DNA of 30,646 nucleotides from Methylotenera_A sp031399315 (GCA_031399315.1 JANNOS010000099.1:1-30646), one strand, 5' to 3'. Positions 8,050 through 16,334 are shown, counted from the stretch's first letter. Notes: generated by a model not told the origin, from the sequence alone. A program made the numbers and translations.

Positions 8050-9036
8050 TTATTTATACTCAATGATTTTGGCTTGTTTTTTGGTACACTGGTATAACAT
8101 AAACTTTATGTGGCCTACGGCCTCCGCAAATTTTCCAATGATTAGAAAGAATGCTAGGCATGCTGACTTTTTGATGGGTTGTGGGCTTTTAAAAGTTAAC
8201 CTAAGCCATTGTAACGGGTAAATCATCAGCAACAATATGGCCCAGATGGGCTTCACAACAATAAAAGCTATCACCACCAAAGGTAGTAAAAGACCCCAGA
8301 ACTTGGCTCGTTTAGACTCTGCGACCCAATGAAATTCTGGTGCAGCGCCATGTAGAAAAGCACCCTCAGCAAAAGCATACCCAGCCCTCACCGTACGCTT
8401 CCACCACTGTTTAAAACTAGTCATATTAGCATCGTGTAAAGTCATTTCTGCGTCAAGCCGCCACACTTTATGTCCTGCGGCTCTAATCCTTAAGCATAAC
8501 TCTGGCTCCTCCCCAGCGATTAAAGATTCACGGAAACCTCCCACAGAAGAAAATATCCCTGCTCTCATTAATGCATCACCACCGCAAGCTTTTGTCTCGC
8601 CTATTGGTGTATCCCATTCATCGTCACACATTTGATTATAAATAGTGCTATTTGGGAAACGCTCTCGTCTTCTACCACAAACCACAGCCACATCTGAATG
8701 GCTGTGTAAGAAATTTACTGCAATTTCAAGCCAGCTAGTATCAACTTGGCAATCACCATCTACAAACTGCACGTATTCTAAATCTGGAAACACTTTCAGA
8801 ATATACTCGAACCCAGTATTGCGCGCACGAGCAGCAGTAAATGGTTTTGACATATCAAGAGAAACCGTATGTACACCCTTAACTTTTGCTTGATGCAACG
8901 AATCATCTGTGGATGCGGAATCTACATAAACGATTCTAGACGAATGGTCTCTTAGTGACTGTAAACAATCAATAAGACGACCACCTTCATTCCTCCCAAT
9001 AATCACAATTCCTAAAGCCAAATTTTTAGGTTCCAA
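8050..9036 (-). CDS. Glycosyltransferase family 2 with C-terminal membrane segments
   Basis: A 328-aa GT2. The N-terminal GIVIIGRNEG strand-loop, VDSASTDDS nucleotide site, FVDGDC (D93, D95) metal site, CGGDALMRA and GEEPELCLRIRAAG acceptor/base region are all in place. Hydrophobic segments at about 247-276 and 288-312 would anchor it in the inner membrane. The start is TTG at 9036. No ATG occurs between the upstream in-frame stop (9052-9054) and the catalytic core, and a GAGAG sequence lies 4 nt upstream. Starting at a later GTG would remove the first beta strand. Gaps of 204 nt upstream and 99 nt downstream make its transcriptional linkage less tight than that of the following genes. Sugar specificity is unknown. 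Confidence 0.87.
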   Translation of the reverse strand: MEPKNLALGIVIIGRNEGGRLIDCLQSLRDHSSRIVYVDSASTDDSLHQAKVKGVHTVSLDMSKPFTAARARNTGFEYILKVFPDLEYVQFVDGDCQVDTSWLEIAVNFLHSHSDVAVVCGRRRERFPNSTIYNQMCDDEWDTPIGETKACGGDALMRAGIFSSVGGFRESLIAGEEPELCLRIRAAGHKVWRLDAEMTLHDANMTSFKQWWKRTVRAGYAFAEGAFLHGAAPEFHWVAESKRAKFWGLLLPLVVIAFIVVKPIWAILLLMIYPLQWLRLTFKSPQPIKKSACLAFFLIIGKFAEAVGHIKFMLYQCTKKQAKIIEYK

Positions 9037-9240
9037 AAAACTCTCAATAATTTATACTCATACTTATATTAGTAAGTAATCTAGATGATGGATTTAGTCT
9101 AATTTTGGTGCGTTAAATCATTCTTAACACGCTCGCTGAAATAGAAAACGATTCATACGAACTAAAATCAGTAATAGTTTTGAAGGCTCTTATAAACTAC
9201 TGCACAATTTAGAACAATTAGATTTAACATCCACAATAAC

Positions 9241-10128
9241 TTATAAACCTAGTTTGCCTTTGACTCTACCTAACTTATCTGTAACTCTCGTAAATATTCT
9301 GTAAAAAATTGGCGGGGTCAAATCTCTAAGGTAATTGTCAATAGTCGACCTGCGCACCTCTCTTTTTGTCACTACATCGTCATCTGCTCTAGCCTTATAC
9401 ATAGTGCCATGAGAAGGGGTATCCTCGTACACGCGCTTAGAAGCTGTATAGTAATATAAGGCGAGTGATTTTCTAGTGATATTATCAGGCGTAGTTAACG
9501 GGTCTGGGTGCCCATGAAAACTATCAGCATCGGTATTAAATATAACACAACGGTTGTACACAGGAGTTACGCTGTGCACTTTATTTTTCATCTTCCTATC
9601 CCACAACTCTAAATGACCGCCGTACTCCTCTTTCCATTCTTTGTTCAAATAAATGATGATATTGATGCGTCTATTTAAATGGAGTGACTCATTAATTCTA
9701 AAGTCGGCATGTATGCCCAATTTACCGCCTTTAGAAGTTTCATGTAAGCCGCCCCCATTAAAATGCGGATCTGGGATCAACGATGGTATTGTTGTAAGTG
9801 ACTCTAAAAAATGCACTACAGTGGATGAATTAAAAAAACCAAAAACTTCACGAATAAACCCGTTACAATTCACTGGCTGTACTTGTCTTTTATGCAAGCC
9901 TTCGTAGCCTCGGTCAAACACGACATCACCTTCTAATCTCTCGATTGGAAAGTTGTCATATATTTTATCAATAAGTGCCTCTGGCAAAAAGTTATCAATC
10001 ACAATATGAGGAAAAGGTTCTGCGAAACAATAATCGCCACTCAAGCTCTCCCCAAACTGTTTTGCATCTTGTACGCTTAAATGGATGCCATCTAAAATAC
10101 TAATTGGCAGTGTTGCTTTTTGAATCAT
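9241..10128 (-). CDS. 2-oxoglutarate/Fe(II)-dependent oxygenase family protein
   Basis: A 295-aa soluble protein with the double-stranded beta-helix signature of 2OG-Fe(II) oxygenases. H140-A-D142 (in GIHADFRI) and H205 (in DSFHGHPDP) form the metal triad, and R219 (ITRKSLALYYYTA) lies where the 2-oxoglutarate carboxylate is bound. The segment NIIIYLNKEW...GGHLELWD between them is typical of the prolyl-4-hydroxylase-like branch (2OG-FeII_Oxy_3). The ATG at 10128 has AAAGGA about 6 nt upstream. Members occur in surface-polysaccharide clusters, where they may hydroxylate sugars or their substituents. That substrate class is inference here. The gene is divergent from the plus-strand polymerase gene across a 255-bp gap. 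Confidence 0.85.
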   Translation of the reverse strand: MIQKATLPISILDGIHLSVQDAKQFGESLSGDYCFAEPFPHIVIDNFLPEALIDKIYDNFPIERLEGDVVFDRGYEGLHKRQVQPVNCNGFIREVFGFFNSSTVVHFLESLTTIPSLIPDPHFNGGGLHETSKGGKLGIHADFRINESLHLNRRINIIIYLNKEWKEEYGGHLELWDRKMKNKVHSVTPVYNRCVIFNTDADSFHGHPDPLTTPDNITRKSLALYYYTASKRVYEDTPSHGTMYKARADDDVVTKREVRRSTIDNYLRDLTPPIFYRIFTRVTDKLGRVKGKLGL

Positions 10129-10295
10129 ATCGCTTCCTTTAGAACGCTTACTGTCTCTATAAAATAACTTTTATAATGCAAGACAATTTATATCACTTTA
10201 GCTTTATAAACAATAGCCCACAAAGACAATTTCTATGAGTTATTCATGATTTAAAATAAAAAGAAATAACTTATTACTTAATTGTTGGCTCTCGT

Positions 10296-10325
10296 TTGTA
10301 TGATATGCTAACCGTATGTTATAAC
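10296..10325 (+). promoter_or_regulatory. Candidate sigma-70 promoter for the plus-strand polymerase gene
   Basis: TTGTAT and TATAAC (5/6 match to the -10 consensus) are separated by 18 nt within the divergent gap 10129-10383. They end 58 nt before the ATG at 10384. The -35 match is weak (3/6), and the whole gap is AT-rich, so chance matches are expected. Several TATAAA-like hexamers also face the oxygenase gene on the other strand, but none has a convincing -35 partner. Confidence 0.25.
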
Positions 10326-10383
10326 CAATATGTGCGTATACTTTTTCAATCTAAAGTCTATCTAGTTTTTACCAAAATAAAAT

Positions 10384-11904
10384 ATGCCAGAACATATAAG
10401 AGCCTTAGTTTTAATTGTTGTCATAGGGCTAGGAGGGTTTTACTTCGCTGAGAAACTAGTCCGAAATGACATCTCTAGCACCAATTTCAAAAAATTAAGA
10501 AATGTTTGGCTAGCTGTCATACTGGCAGCATTTCTGTCCCACAATTACTGGTTGTTTTTATTAATATCCCTAATTTCAATTTCTATATTTACAAAGCAGG
10601 AAAAAAATAGAATTGCAGTCTTTTTTATTTTGGTTTTTTCTATTCCTACAATAGGGGCAAAAATACCAGGATTTGGACTTTTAAACTACCTATTCTCACT
10701 AACGTATGCTGGATTTATTAGTTTAATAATTTTATTGCCCTCTGCGATTAAAATTGCAAAAAGCAATAATTTCAAATTTACCTCAATTTGGTCAGACAAA
10801 CTCTTATTACTTTTTGTCTTATTGGCGTTTGGCTTAAAGGTAAGAGATACCACATTTACAGACGCTCTGAGGGGCTCATTTTATGACATTTTAAGCATAT
10901 TTTTACCTTACTATGTAGTTAGCAGAGGCATTAAAAATATATCTGAAATGAATGGCGCATTGCAAGCATTCATTGCATTTTCAATAGTAACATCTCTGTT
11001 AGCTATATTTGAATTTTCAAAATTCTGGGTTCTTTTTAGCACGTTAGGGGATATCCTAGGGACTGGGAATGATATGACCGGATATATGGGGCGACAAGGA
11101 AGCCTAAGGGCTGTTGCGAGCTTAGTCCATTCACTAATATTGGGAACCTTTTTAGCCGTTAGTTTTAACTTTTATTTATACACAAACACAAGGACTACTA
11201 GCGCACATTTAAAAAAAATGGGGGGACTTATTCTATTGTTAGGTCTATTTGCCACGATATCTAGAGGTCCATGGGTTGGAGCGCTAGCAGGAATTATCGT
11301 ATTTACTATTCTGGGGGAAAATCCTGCAAAAAAACTGGGCACTCTTTTTCTATATTTATCAATTGCGTTTACAGCATTATCGCTTTTACCTGGTGGGGGG
11401 AAATTTATTGATATATTGCCATTCATAGGACATGCTGATAAGGGTAGTAATGAACAATTTAACGTTAACTACCGCGAAAGACTTTTAAATAATGCATTTA
11501 TCGTAATTAATAAAAATCCTTTATTTGGTTCAACCAACTATCTTGAAACGCCTGAAATGCAAGAGATGATGCAAGGTGAAGGCATCATAGACATCGTGAA
11601 TTCCTATGTTGGAATAGCTTTAAATAGTGGTTATGTCGGTCTAAGTTTATTTATAGGAATGTTTTTCAGTGTCATTTTAGGAATTAGAACACATATGAAA
11701 AAACTCAAAGATAAAACCAACCATTTGCACACACTTGGAGCGAGTTTGATATCAGCAATTTTTGCTTTTATGATTACAATCGCAACTACTAGCCTAATTG
11801 GTGCCATGCCGATTATTTGCTGGTCAATTCTAGGTCTAGGTGTTGCTTACACAAGAATCGTTAACGAGTCCTTAAAGCCAAAAATTAGTAGTAATATTGC
11901 TTAG
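10384..11904 (+). CDS. O-antigen polymerase/ligase-like membrane protein (Wzy/WaaL type)
   Basis: A 506-aa polytopic inner membrane protein with about ten to twelve hydrophobic segments. A large periplasmic loop lies near residues 345-410, as in the O-antigen ligase (Wzy_C) family. The loop-flanking segment ATISRGPWVGALAG carries the conserved SRG-type Arg, and NVNYRERLLNNAFIVINKNPLFG resembles the R...P.fG motif after the loop. It most likely polymerises EPS repeat units (Wzy) or ligates chains. It is the only plus-strand gene in the window, sits between the eps core and the modification module, and overlaps the 3' end of epsG by 20 bp. In related loci exosortase genes often follow epsG, but this protein lacks the exosortase Cys-Arg-His arrangement. 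Confidence 0.88.
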   Translation: MPEHIRALVLIVVIGLGGFYFAEKLVRNDISSTNFKKLRNVWLAVILAAFLSHNYWLFLLISLISISIFTKQEKNRIAVFFILVFSIPTIGAKIPGFGLLNYLFSLTYAGFISLIILLPSAIKIAKSNNFKFTSIWSDKLLLLFVLLAFGLKVRDTTFTDALRGSFYDILSIFLPYYVVSRGIKNISEMNGALQAFIAFSIVTSLLAIFEFSKFWVLFSTLGDILGTGNDMTGYMGRQGSLRAVASLVHSLILGTFLAVSFNFYLYTNTRTTSAHLKKMGGLILLLGLFATISRGPWVGALAGIIVFTILGENPAKKLGTLFLYLSIAFTALSLLPGGGKFIDILPFIGHADKGSNEQFNVNYRERLLNNAFIVINKNPLFGSTNYLETPEMQEMMQGEGIIDIVNSYVGIALNSGYVGLSLFIGMFFSVILGIRTHMKKLKDKTNHLHTLGASLISAIFAFMITIATTSLIGAMPIICWSILGLGVAYTRIVNESLKPKISSNIA

Positions 11905-12727
11905 CTTCGATTTCAGCCTTATTCATAACTACGCCTAATAGTTTTTCTTTGGGTAAATGATACATCGTTTCCTCAATTTCAGCTTGCGTTGACATTCCAT
12001 TTGCAATCACCAACAGCACAGCATCAACATGCTGAAATAATACAATTGCATCATCAGTATTCAAAACGGGAGGAGAGTCAAAAATCACAATTCTTGAGGC
12101 ATATCGCTCGCTCAACTCTTCAATACAATTTAAAACTCTCTTAGAAGATAACATTTCTGAGGATTTTGCCACACTATGTAGTGTAGGTAAAACTATCAGC
12201 TTAGGTATTCCTGGGTTAATCATAATATCTTTTAACTCAGCTTTACCCTGTAAATATTCGTTCAGTGATTTTTTTGGTTTAAGTCCTAGATAGGTTGATA
12301 TTTTAGGTCTTCGTAAATCGAAATCGGCTAAAACGACCGTTTTTTGCGGTTGTTTAGCAATACTAATCGCTAGATTGATCGAAACTACACTCTTACCAGA
12401 TTCGGGCGTAGGAGAAACAACTGCCAAGGTACGCCAGTTATTTTCTGTCATTTTTTTCAAAACTTGCGTACGAAGCGAATCGAAAACTGCGCTATTTCCA
12501 TCTTCTTTAGAATAAGAAATAATTCTATTTTTCTCTAAGTGCTTTGGGTCAAGCGTAACAACTGCAGTTTCGCGATAAACTATTTTGTCTAATTCTGACT
12601 CCGTATTTGGAAACTGTTCAACTGTCTTTTTCTCTAAAACATTTTTATTTTCAAAAGCTTGAGAAGATTTCTTCATCTCAAATCTTTGTTGTTTGGCTTT
12701 GGCTAACGCTACCTTTATTTTTTCCAT
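11885..12727 (-). CDS. epsG: Chain-length determinant tyrosine kinase (EpsG, BY-kinase)
   Basis: A 280-aa cytoplasmic kinase. The N-terminus MEKIKVALAKAKQQR is the typical opening of EpsG proteins. Walker A is S105-PTPESGKS113, Walker A' is LADFDLRRP (D135, D137) and Walker B is IVIFDSPP (D217), as in Wzc/CapB BY-kinases. The protein ends in a short tyrosine cluster (QYYY, 277-280), the usual autophosphorylation tail, although only three Tyr are present. It works with EpsF, whose gene ends 8 nt upstream, to control polymerisation and export by phosphorylation cycling. Its last 20 bp are shared with the convergent polymerase gene, so no intrinsic terminator fits between them. Confidence 0.95.
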   Translation of the reverse strand: MEKIKVALAKAKQQRFEMKKSSQAFENKNVLEKKTVEQFPNTESELDKIVYRETAVVTLDPKHLEKNRIISYSKEDGNSAVFDSLRTQVLKKMTENNWRTLAVVSPTPESGKSVVSINLAISIAKQPQKTVVLADFDLRRPKISTYLGLKPKKSLNEYLQGKAELKDIMINPGIPKLIVLPTLHSVAKSSEMLSSKRVLNCIEELSERYASRIVIFDSPPVLNTDDAIVLFQHVDAVLLVIANGMSTQAEIEETMYHLPKEKLLGVVMNKAEIEAKQYYY

Positions 12728-12735
12728 AGTCTATT

Positions 12736-14298
12736 CTACCCAAGCTTTGCCATTAATTTAACTACTAACAAATCAACAGGCATGACTAGCAAATGTATAA
12801 TCAAGAGTGACAATATGACCAAAGCTACGAATGCGATGACTACGTATCTTAGTAAGTGCTTTCTGCGATCAAGCTGTGCTTGCGTATAAATATAAGGGAT
12901 TACTACTAAAGGCCTCATATTAGTTAGTGCACTTACTGCCTCAACCCCTCTAACCCTTTTATCCAACATTTCCATTAACGCAATAAAAGCAATAGATCCT
13001 CCAAGCGCCCCAACAACACCCATCCCGATTAGTTTTTTTCGATTTGGCTTGCTGGGCTTATCTGGATAAATAGGAGGCTCAAGCAAGGTAAACCGCTCAG
13101 CTTTATTTTCTGATTCCAAATTTTGAGCAATCTTTGCATTCACCTGTTTAGATTTGACTTCTTCATACTTTGATTTCGCATTCTCATAATCCCTCATTAA
13201 GGTGAACAAACCTCTTTCAACTTGTGGACTTTGCGCTACCTGAGCTTGCAGTTGGTTTATTCTTAATTGCAAACTACTCTTTTGATCACTAAGCGAGTTC
13301 AACCTAGCTTTGGCGGCTTGTATTTGTGTGTGGATCTTTGACACTACCAAATCAGTAGCAATATCACTCTTAACTGGTTGCTTGGCTTCTGTAGCTGAAG
13401 CTTTTTCTAGTGTTTCTATTTTTCGCCTAAGGTTTCGAATCGTCGGGTGCGTTTCTTTGTATATTATTAGAGATCTGTCTAATTCAGCCCTTGCCTTATC
13501 TAATTCTGAGATAGTACTTGCTGGGCCAGTTTTGGAAGATACTTGCGCCGTCGTTAACTCTACATCCAAATATCTAAGTTCTTCTTGCGTTGTTCTATAA
13601 TCACGATCAACCTCTTTAATATCAGCGCCCGCCCGCTCAATACTGGTCATATACATTCCCATATGCTCAGGCAAGGCATTTTCATGTGCCTGCTTATAGG
13701 CCGCAACCTTATTTTCAACCGCCTCTAACTCTGCTTTTAATCTATTTAGTTCTTCGGTTAAAAACTCAGTTGTTTCTACTGCGCGCTCATTTCTTGATCT
13801 TACATTTTCATCTAGGAACAAGGTTACCAACTCGTTTGCAACCTTTTGGGCTACATCTGGCTTTTCGTCTTGAAATCCAACATCAAAAGAAATAGTGGCT
13901 TGATCCTGCCCACTGCCAAAACTAGCATCAACAATACTTATTCGTATCGCTTCGCGGACTTTATCGATTAATTCAGATGTCGATGCAGATTCGACTTTCT
14001 TTGGATACAGGTTATATTTTTTTATTATGCGGTATAGGTTGTCGCGTGTCATAACACGCTGCCTAATCACTTCGATTCGTTCAGTTGCATAACTAGTAAC
14101 CGTAGCTTGCACTAATTCTGTAGGAATTCGTTGCGATTCAACTAAAATGGTACCCTTTGATTCATATGTTACGGGGAGTAAAAATGCCAGTGCGATTGCT
14201 GTAGCCAAAACGAGAACAGCCACAACGACTGATTGCACCCATCTACGTTTAAACATAGACAAATAATCATTAAAAGTTAATTCGTACTCAGCAGACAT
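12736..14298 (-). CDS. epsF: Chain-length determinant protein (EpsF, Wzz/GumC-like)
   Basis: A 520-aa inner-membrane polysaccharide co-polymerase. A Wzz domain starts at residue 5 (LTFNDYLSMFKRRW) with a first transmembrane helix at about 20-42. A long periplasmic coiled coil spans about 185-400, including Gln/Lys/Glu-rich heptads. The conserved Pro-rich turn LEPPIYPDKPSKPNRKK precedes a second transmembrane helix at about 427-445, and a third hydrophobic segment lies at about 485-510. The kinase is a separate protein (EpsG), as in other betaproteobacterial eps systems. It sits 19 nt after epsL and 8 nt before epsG, so the three are one operon. Confidence 0.95.
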   Translation of the reverse strand: MSAEYELTFNDYLSMFKRRWVQSVVVAVLVLATAIALAFLLPVTYESKGTILVESQRIPTELVQATVTSYATERIEVIRQRVMTRDNLYRIIKKYNLYPKKVESASTSELIDKVREAIRISIVDASFGSGQDQATISFDVGFQDEKPDVAQKVANELVTLFLDENVRSRNERAVETTEFLTEELNRLKAELEAVENKVAAYKQAHENALPEHMGMYMTSIERAGADIKEVDRDYRTTQEELRYLDVELTTAQVSSKTGPASTISELDKARAELDRSLIIYKETHPTIRNLRRKIETLEKASATEAKQPVKSDIATDLVVSKIHTQIQAAKARLNSLSDQKSSLQLRINQLQAQVAQSPQVERGLFTLMRDYENAKSKYEEVKSKQVNAKIAQNLESENKAERFTLLEPPIYPDKPSKPNRKKLIGMGVVGALGGSIAFIALMEMLDKRVRGVEAVSALTNMRPLVVIPYIYTQAQLDRRKHLLRYVVIAFVALVILSLLIIHLLVMPVDLLVVKLMAKLG

Positions 14299-14317
14299 GT
14301 CTTATACTTCTTGCAAA

Positions 14318-15415
14318 CTAAAACTGTGGTGTGCTGTAAGTAAACGAAATTCCAGCAATTTCGCTATTAACAGTTTTAATATTATCTTTAAGCTCTCTCA
14401 TATCTACATAAAATTTCATTGCCCAGCGATCAGAAATCTCCCTCGCATAGTAACCGCCTAAACCTAAGGTTCTGCTAGTACTTTCGCTGTAATTTTTAGA
14501 CCAAGAAAAATCTGATCCCAATTTGCTCGTATCACTAAGTTTGTAATCGTATGTTAATGATGCCCTGTCCGATTTAAGCAAGTTACTCTCACCAGTCGGA
14601 TTGGTCGATCTTTCCAATCTGCCATAAAGAGTATGCCTATCAAAAACATACTCAAAGCTTGCATTTCCAATCATAGAGTAACCAGTTGAAGAGATTTTAT
14701 TCCATCCTGCGGCGCCTATTATGACTAGGTTAGGGTTTAACTGAATTTTTGCCCCAGCCAAATACTTCATGACTCTCTCATCGCCCGATTGATCATCTGG
14801 ACTAAATTTAGAAAAATTTAAAATCCCAAACACGTCGACTTTTTGATTCAATTGATAAGATAAATTTGAACCTATGTCTTGAGTTGAAAAATCTACTAAA
14901 TCTCCAGTAGTATATTCCGTCTTTTGCAGCTTCCCATTTAGGGTAAGTGTTAATCGTTCCGTCAATAATCTAGACCATTCCGCAAGCATAGATTTTGTAA
15001 TTTCATCACCATCTGCATTAACAACCCCAGTACGCTTAAACTCTGTGCTTCTGATACTATTTTTCTCGTAGTTCCCAAGCAGCTTAAAAGTGCCTCTTTC
15101 TAGCCCGCGTTCCCAACCTAGTGTTATCAAAGGATCTTCACGATCGACACTTATACTTTTATTTGAAGATCTTTGTAGTCGCAAGGCTGCAGTACCAAAC
15201 CATCTATCTGTATTATCTACTGCAGATATTGTATAGGTTGGGGTTGTTGTATAACGCCATATTGACTGTTTATCATTTTCTACTAACTCTGGATTGGTTT
15301 CGTGTTCAACCGATGAAGGAACGGTCACCTGCTGTAGCACTATAAGCGCCTGAGCAGGCGCGACAAAGGTCATAAAACAAAATATGCAAACACACTTTAT
15401 AGCTTTAGATGTCAT
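14318..15415 (-). CDS. epsL: EPS outer-membrane protein EpsL
   Basis: A 365-aa secreted protein. The signal peptide is MTSKAIKC...APAQA with likely cleavage after AQA (about residue 23). The mature part is built of alternating hydrophobic/polar beta strands and ends in ISFTYSTPQF, whose terminal Phe is the usual outer-membrane barrel insertion signal. Repeated strands such as GTFKLLGNYEKNS, RLTLTLNGKLQKTEY and ATLTYDYKLS-like segments fit a beta-barrel of the XrtB-associated EpsL family. Its position between epsE and epsF supports this. It probably assists export across the outer membrane. A 71-nt gap with an inverted repeat separates it from epsE. Confidence 0.88.
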   Translation of the reverse strand: MTSKAIKCVCIFCFMTFVAPAQALIVLQQVTVPSSVEHETNPELVENDKQSIWRYTTTPTYTISAVDNTDRWFGTAALRLQRSSNKSISVDREDPLITLGWERGLERGTFKLLGNYEKNSIRSTEFKRTGVVNADGDEITKSMLAEWSRLLTERLTLTLNGKLQKTEYTTGDLVDFSTQDIGSNLSYQLNQKVDVFGILNFSKFSPDDQSGDERVMKYLAGAKIQLNPNLVIIGAAGWNKISSTGYSMIGNASFEYVFDRHTLYGRLERSTNPTGESNLLKSDRASLTYDYKLSDTSKLGSDFSWSKNYSESTSRTLGLGGYYAREISDRWAMKFYVDMRELKDNIKTVNSEIAGISFTYSTPQF

Positions 15416-15439
15416 CTTAATATTCTTAATTTACTTTTT

Positions 15440-15469
15440 CAAAAAAACATTATTAGTTTAATGCAGATG
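15440..15469. repeat. 30-bp direct repeat, copy 1 (epsE-epsL gap)
   Basis: On the plus strand this begins CAAAAAAACAT and ends AGTTTAATGCAGATG. It matches 16305-16334 at 25 of 30 positions without gaps. It lies shortly after the epsE stop codon, as the second copy lies shortly after the epsB stop. Function unknown. Confidence 0.6.
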
Positions 15470-15485
15470 ATTTCTAAAAATCATC
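15466..15485 (-). repeat. Perfect 8-bp inverted repeat after epsE
   Basis: GATGATTT and AAATCATC are separated by 4 nt and begin one nt after the epsE stop codon. The RNA stem is AU-rich and not directly followed by a U-run (the nearest, seven U, is about 18 nt further). A processing or stability hairpin between epsE and epsL is therefore more likely than a terminator. Confidence 0.5.
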
Positions 15486-15486
15486 A

Positions 15487-16047
15487 TCAAGGCACTAATA
15501 TAGTATCCCCTGCACTTAGCACCACATTAGATTGCAGACCCTGCCCCTTTATGAGACTACTATAGTTTACAGTTGTGACAGTTTGAGACTTACCAGCGCC
15601 ACGCAATACCTTAATTGACGTTGCATCTGCAAATTTATCTAATCCGCCCGCTAAACTAATTGCCTGCATCACCGTTGTATCCCCTTGTAGCAACACTGAG
15701 CCAGGCTTTATAACTTTTCCGATAACATACGCCACATTACCTTCTGGCTTAGTAACAACCACACTAACTTGAGGGTCAGGCATATAGGTTTTTAATTTTT
15801 CGGTAATGCGTTTTTCCGCTTCTTGCGCAGTCACACCCACCACTTCCACTCTACCTGCAAGTGGGAATGTGATGCTACCATCAGGAAGAACTCTGACTTC
15901 TTTATTGAGTGTTTCCTCACCCCAAACGGAAACCTGCAACAAATCTCCAGCGTTAAGCTTATAACTTGCGTTTGTTTCTGCTGAAAAAACGCTACATGAG
16001 AAAAATAAACCAATAATAAAAAGTAAAAATGTTGATTGAATACGCAT
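15487..16047 (-). CDS. epsE: Polysaccharide export protein EpsE (Wza-like)
   Basis: A 186-aa protein from the ATG at 16047, which has GGAG 6 nt upstream. A further upstream TTG (16107) would add 20 residues before the signal peptide and is rejected. The signal peptide is MRIQSTFLLFIIGLFFSCSVFSA. The mature protein starts with YKLNAGDLLQVSVWGEETL, the poly-export (Wza PF02563) domain, with DGSITFPLAGRVEVVGVTAQEA following. It continues into a single SLBB-type domain (YVIGKVIKPGSVLL...TVMQAISLAGGL) and ends GDTILVP. This is the short EpsE form, without the C-terminal helix of E. coli Wza. The Cys in FFSC is not a good lipobox. It forms the periplasmic/outer-membrane channel part of EPS export. 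Confidence 0.93.
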   Translation of the reverse strand: MRIQSTFLLFIIGLFFSCSVFSAETNASYKLNAGDLLQVSVWGEETLNKEVRVLPDGSITFPLAGRVEVVGVTAQEAEKRITEKLKTYMPDPQVSVVVTKPEGNVAYVIGKVIKPGSVLLQGDTTVMQAISLAGGLDKFADATSIKVLRGAGKSQTVTTVNYSSLIKGQGLQSNVVLSAGDTILVP

Positions 16048-16077
16048 GTTTTTCTCCACAGTTAACAATAATATAAA

Positions 16078-16101
16078 AAAAAGAGCTTGTCGCCCCTTTT
16101 T
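16078..16101 (-). terminator. Leader hairpin with U-run upstream of epsE (terminator or attenuator-like)
   Basis: Read on the minus strand, AAAAAGGGGC, loop GACAA and GCTCTTTTT form a 10-bp stem (two G-U pairs) followed by three more U (eight T in all). It lies 31 nt before the epsE ATG. It could end readthrough from epsB or act as a 5' stabilising hairpin if transcription starts near 16103. The A-U half is weak. Confidence 0.35.
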
Positions 16102-16109
16102 GTACAAAT

Positions 16110-16138
16110 CTTAAATAATTAAAGCAATTTAATGTCAT
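16110..16138 (-). promoter_or_regulatory. Candidate sigma-70 promoter for epsE-L-F-G
   Basis: On the minus strand ATGACA (5/6 match to -35) and TTTAAG (4/6 match to -10) are separated by 17 nt. The predicted start is near 16103, leaving a leader of about 55 nt before the epsE ATG. The large gap after epsB supports a separate promoter here. Confidence 0.4.
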
Positions 16139-16164
16139 TTTTTGCTAAAAGTAACATTTATCGC

Positions 16165-16183
16165 AACTTTACGTATTAAAGTT
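16165..16183. repeat. Inverted repeat upstream of the epsE promoter
   Basis: AACTTT and AAAGTT are separated by 7 nt (ACGTATT), about 27 bp upstream of the candidate -35 element. Its position suits an activator site, for example for EpsA, but a 6-bp AT-rich dyad can arise by chance. It lies within the 298-bp non-coding gap 16048-16345, where no gene was found. Confidence 0.3.
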
Positions 16184-16304
16184 AACTCGTTGCGTAGTCA
16201 TTCCGTTGACACAAACATCATCAATATCACTTGCTTTTTAAATTTGACCTAAGCAATGCTAGCACGACCAGTTGTATATTTTTTTAGCTGACAAGCCAAT
16301 ATCC

Positions 16305-16334
16305 CAAAAAAACATGCTCAGTTTAATGCGAATG
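16305..16334. repeat. 30-bp direct repeat, copy 2 (after epsB)
   Basis: Plus-strand sequence begins CAAAAAAACAT and continues GCTCAGTTTAATGCGAATG. Its partner is at 15440-15469 (25 of 30 identical, same orientation, 865 bp apart). It ends 11 nt from the epsB stop codon. A further partial echo, AGTTTAATATGCG, runs into the epsB stop itself. Confidence 0.6.

Noticed and set aside
9037..9240. Small gene in the 204-bp gap after the oxygenase
   Set aside because: No open frame with a start and ribosome site. Only short AT-rich dyads (ACTTA/TAAGT) are present.
10129..10260. Promoter for the oxygenase gene
   Set aside because: Several TATAAA-like hexamers occur, but none has a credible -35 at 16-18 nt. 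The region is too AT-rich to choose.
10384..11904. Exosortase (EpsH) identity for the plus-strand membrane protein
   Set aside because: It lacks the exosortase Cys/Arg/His pattern and shows the large periplasmic loop and SRG motif of O-antigen polymerase/ligase proteins.
15831..16013. Minus-strand 60-codon frame inside epsE
   Set aside because: Out-of-frame shadow of epsE with no ribosome site or recognisable protein features.
15487..16107. Longer EpsE from TTG at 16107
   Set aside because: It adds 20 residues before a proper signal peptide. The ATG at 16047 has a good GGAG site.
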